64,000 nt of DNA from Branchipolynoe longqiensis (taxonomy: Eukaryota; Annelida; Polychaeta; Phyllodocida; Polynoidae), in NCBI GenBank assembly GCA_030323885.1, contig CM059192.1, positions 66,108,977-66,172,976 of the forward strand, written 5' to 3'. The notes under the pieces are model-generated. The model worked only from the letters and a program-made list of their open reading frames with translations. It ran no database searches and was not told the origin of the DNA. Shown piece by piece: positions 61,861 through 64,000 of this stretch (position 1 is its first letter; the number at the start of each line of letters is the position of its first letter). The position numbers were made by a program, and so were the translations under genes.

Positions 61861-62326
61861 CTCGTAGTACCCCTATCCTCAAACTTAAAAACAAGGTTTG
61901 CTTTCAATCATGGCTCAATGACCATCACCCACACCCACCCTAAGTTTGTCAGTTGGACAGTTTACAGATGCATTCCCACCCAAGTATATTTGTGTTGGTC
62001 TAACCCTGCCATCCATATAGGCCAGCGTAGAGGTAGTCATGCATGGTTGCCCCACCTGACACCTCCTCCCCACCCTACCATATACAAAGTAAGACAATAG
62101 CCACACAGCAACACTGGTTTGCAACCCACGCCTCCACCAGCCCACCTCTAGCCACACCATGCTTGTCACTAATGAATCAATGATGATGTGGTGATATTTA
62201 TTTAATGTTATTGAATTTATAGTTAAATTGTTTTATTTATTATCCTTACTATTTAATTTTGTTCATATTATTTCAATCCATATTGTTTGCTCATTAGTCA
62301 CATTCTGTCAGGACCTACCAGCACAT
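61861..62326. other. No gene seen
   Basis: No recognised element; one 94-codon plus frame (61816-62100) begins in the repeat and has no motif. Confidence 0.45.
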
Positions 62327-62438
62327 GTTGCTACCTAGTTCAGCGCTCGGCATTAATAGGACAGGAGCCAGGATTGGTTAGTCCAGTGTCAGGATAATGT
62401 AACTGAGTGGTATGCCAGGTCATGATGTTAGTGACCTG

Positions 62439-63379
62439 GGGCCGTATGCATGAAGAATTATTTATCAGCTCCCATGTTAAGGGCGGGGTTCGGGTTAGCT
62501 AACGCCGGTGTTGCGAAATGGGTCACGAGGTATGTATGGTGCCAAAGCATGGTGGTGTTAGCTAAACTAGCAGTTATTTATAGATTTGGGGTATCCCTCT
62601 GAGCCTGTTCCAATATCGCCGCCGATGCGGCGGCGGTGGCGGCGATTTGTTTTCATTCGACAATATGAATATCGCCGCCGATGTAGCGGCGGTGTTAATA
62701 TCGCTTCGATTTTAGGGTTAATTTGATCAAATTTCACGTTTTGAGTATGTAATTCTGTTAAATATGATAGCTTTGAATAGATTTGGGCCTAATATATAGA
62801 TTTGGGGTATCCCTCTGAGACTGTTCGCGGCGAGCACCGCTAGTTGACAAGGTCGCCGCCGATGCGGCTTGTGCGGCGGCTTCGATTATTGGTTTAATTT
62901 GACAAAAATTCGGCGGCGGCGTTAATATCGCTTCGATTTCTGGTTTAATTTGGCCAAATTTCAATTTTTTAGCATGTTATTCTGTTAAATATGATAGCAT
63001 TGAAGAGATTTGGGCCTAATTTATTGCCGCCAATGCGGGAGTGGTGGCGGGTGGCGGCGGTGGTGATTTGTTTTGTTTACATTCAACAGTATGAATATTA
63101 CCGTGGCATAAATATCGCTTCGATTTTGGGGTTAATTTGACCAAATTTGACTTTTTGAGTAGGTTATTCTGTAAAATATGATAGCATTGAATAGATTTGG
63201 GCCTAATCGGTACCTAACACCACCCTTAAACCTGGTACCGAGTGGTGTTAGCAGAGCCAAGCTTAAACTCGCGGTGTTTCCGTAACACTGCTCCATACAT
63301 AGCGACTTTTCACCGCTTAACTAGAAACCTCGTCCAAAACCAGTTTTGGCTCCCTAACACCACCCCATGCATATGGCCC
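62439..63379. mobile_element. TIR element (941 bp) with 3-bp target-site duplication
   Basis: Ends GGGCCGTATGCATG and, inverted, GGGCCATATGCATG. CTG is duplicated (62436-62438, 63380-63382). The core has about three units with ATATCGCTTCGATTTTAGGG, GTTAATTTGACCAAATTT, TTATTCTGTTAAATATGATA and ATTGAATAGATTTGGGCCTA, mixed with GCCGCCGATGCGGCGGC words. A 3-bp duplication suits PIF/Harbinger-type elements; this is tentative. The units resemble those at 19905-20541. Confidence 0.8.
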
Positions 63380-63404
63380 CTGGTCTGCCAGTGGGACAGC
63401 ACTA

Positions 63405-63669
63405 TACTTGGATGGTTGTTGGAGTTTTGTATCCTGGCAACATTTATAGTGCTGCCTCACTGGGAGGCCAGGCCACCCACACCATGAACCAATATCCCAC
63501 TCAGTTACATTATCCTGTCACTGAGGTAACCTAATAATGCCTAGGGCCAAGCTAGAAAGCGACACGTATAAATATTTAAGTCATTCGTTTGACTCGACCA
63601 GGGTTGGAATCCTACAATCTACCAACATGCGAGACGGACGCTCACCTCATCCAGCCACACCGTGTAGTG
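63405..63669 (-). mobile_element. SINE-1 inserted in a SINE-1, with 8-bp duplication
   Basis: CAGCACTA at 63397-63404 and 63670-63677. Tail side GTTGTTGGAGTTTTGTATCC, body TTACATTATCCTGTCACTGA, head side TTTGACTCGACCAGGGTTGG and CATCCAGCCACACC (GATGGCCGAATGAG-type head). The CACTGTCACAAGTC block near the tail is deleted. Confidence 0.85.
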
Positions 63670-63738
63670 CAGCACTAAAAAGTCGCCATGATGGTTCACT
63701 GTCACAGGTCGGTACTGATTCTGATATGACCATATATA

Positions 63739-63870
63739 CAGGTGCAATTTGTGTATCCAATGGGGGTTACTACGGGAGACACCGGAAACGGAAACCAGCC
63801 GACATATCGGGGTCTGTGATAGACGACATCAATGGCGCCAAACGGAAGTTTACGGCGCAACATCCAACCC
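63739..63870. other. No gene seen
   Basis: Short unrecognised spacer. Confidence 0.4.
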
Positions 63871-64000
63871 AGATGGGAGTGGGCTGGAGGAGTGGGACTG
63901 GGTGGGGGAGTGGGATGGAGGATTGGGAGGGTGTGGAGGAGGGGGAGGGGGTGGGAGGGGGTGGAGGAGTGGGCTGGAGGAGTGGGACTGGGTGGGGGGA
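63871..64000. repeat. GGTGGGGGAGTGGGATGGAGGA array, running off the window
   Basis: GGGCTGGAGGAGTGGGACTG and GGTGGGGGAGTGGGATGGAG words recur to the end of the window. Confidence 0.9.

Larger units (their letters stand above)
62327..63738 (+). mobile_element. SINE-1 split by a TIR element and a second SINE-1
   Basis: Host pieces in order: 62327-62438 (GTTGCTACCTAGTTCAGCGC to TTAGTGACCTG), 63380-63404 (CTGGTCTGCCAGTGGGACAG, ACTA), 63670-63738 (CAGCACTAAAAAGTCGCC to TTCTGATATGACC). Removing both inserts restores the SINE-1 order. Confidence 0.85.

Overview
This window looks like accessory DNA from an animal nuclear genome, most likely a mollusc or another lophotrochozoan. No bacterial gene structure is visible. 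Two copies of a SINE carry the core word ATAAAAGATCCCTTGCTGC, which I associate from memory with Meta-SINEs; these are abundant in molluscs but not restricted to them. A diverse LINE, tyrosine-recombinase retroelement and MITE load and very long simple repeats fit the same picture. No host protein-coding gene could be supported. The only candidate cellular gene is a tRNA-Phe(GAA) at 28115-28187.

Layout. 0-6 kb: SINE remnants, small inverted-repeat (TIR) elements, a 107-bp tandem repeat and a purine-rich array. 6.2-12 kb: large low-complexity arrays (24-bp minisatellite, CAC, CCCACA, GGGAG) around a fold-back element. 13.5-18 kb: a decayed tyrosine-recombinase retroelement on the minus strand, in the order gag, RT, RNase H, YR. 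18.2-19.4 kb: a truncated LINE. 19.8-21.9 kb: a ~220-bp tandem repeat invaded by two TIR elements. 22.1-26.6 kb: a nested SINE/MITE region with an inverted duplication that shows filled and empty TTAA target sites. 27.5-29.2 kb: a TIR element, the tRNA gene and a truncated LINE with target-site duplication. 31-34.5 kb: SINEs, a MITE and a LINE C-terminal fragment. 34.6-40.5 kb: a TIR element with ~187-bp internal repeats, split by a 5.1-kb I-superfamily-like LINE that is coding apart from one frameshift, with a SINE in the LINE 3' region. 40.6-46.6 kb: SINEs and minisatellites. 46.6-48.2 kb: a second, decayed RNase H-bearing LINE. 50.4-52.3 kb: a GC-rich island encoding a broken gag-like protein. 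52.5-58.2 kb: more arrays and a TIR element. 58.2-59.4 kb: a SINE split by a LINE tail, then a LINE 3' fragment. 60.6-61.4 kb: a TIR element with perfect 39-bp TIRs and the same ~187-bp unit. 62.3-63.7 kb: a SINE split by both a TIR element and a second SINE.

The most interesting pattern is modularity. The same ~187-bp internal unit occurs inside three elements with different terminal inverted repeats, and a second module is shared by two other TIR elements. One tRNA-derived SINE family (here 'SINE-1') occurs more than 20 times and has two alternative 3' tails. Several insertions have exact target-site duplications readable from the sequence, so their order can be reconstructed. All family and clade names are inferences from motifs; no database search was possible.
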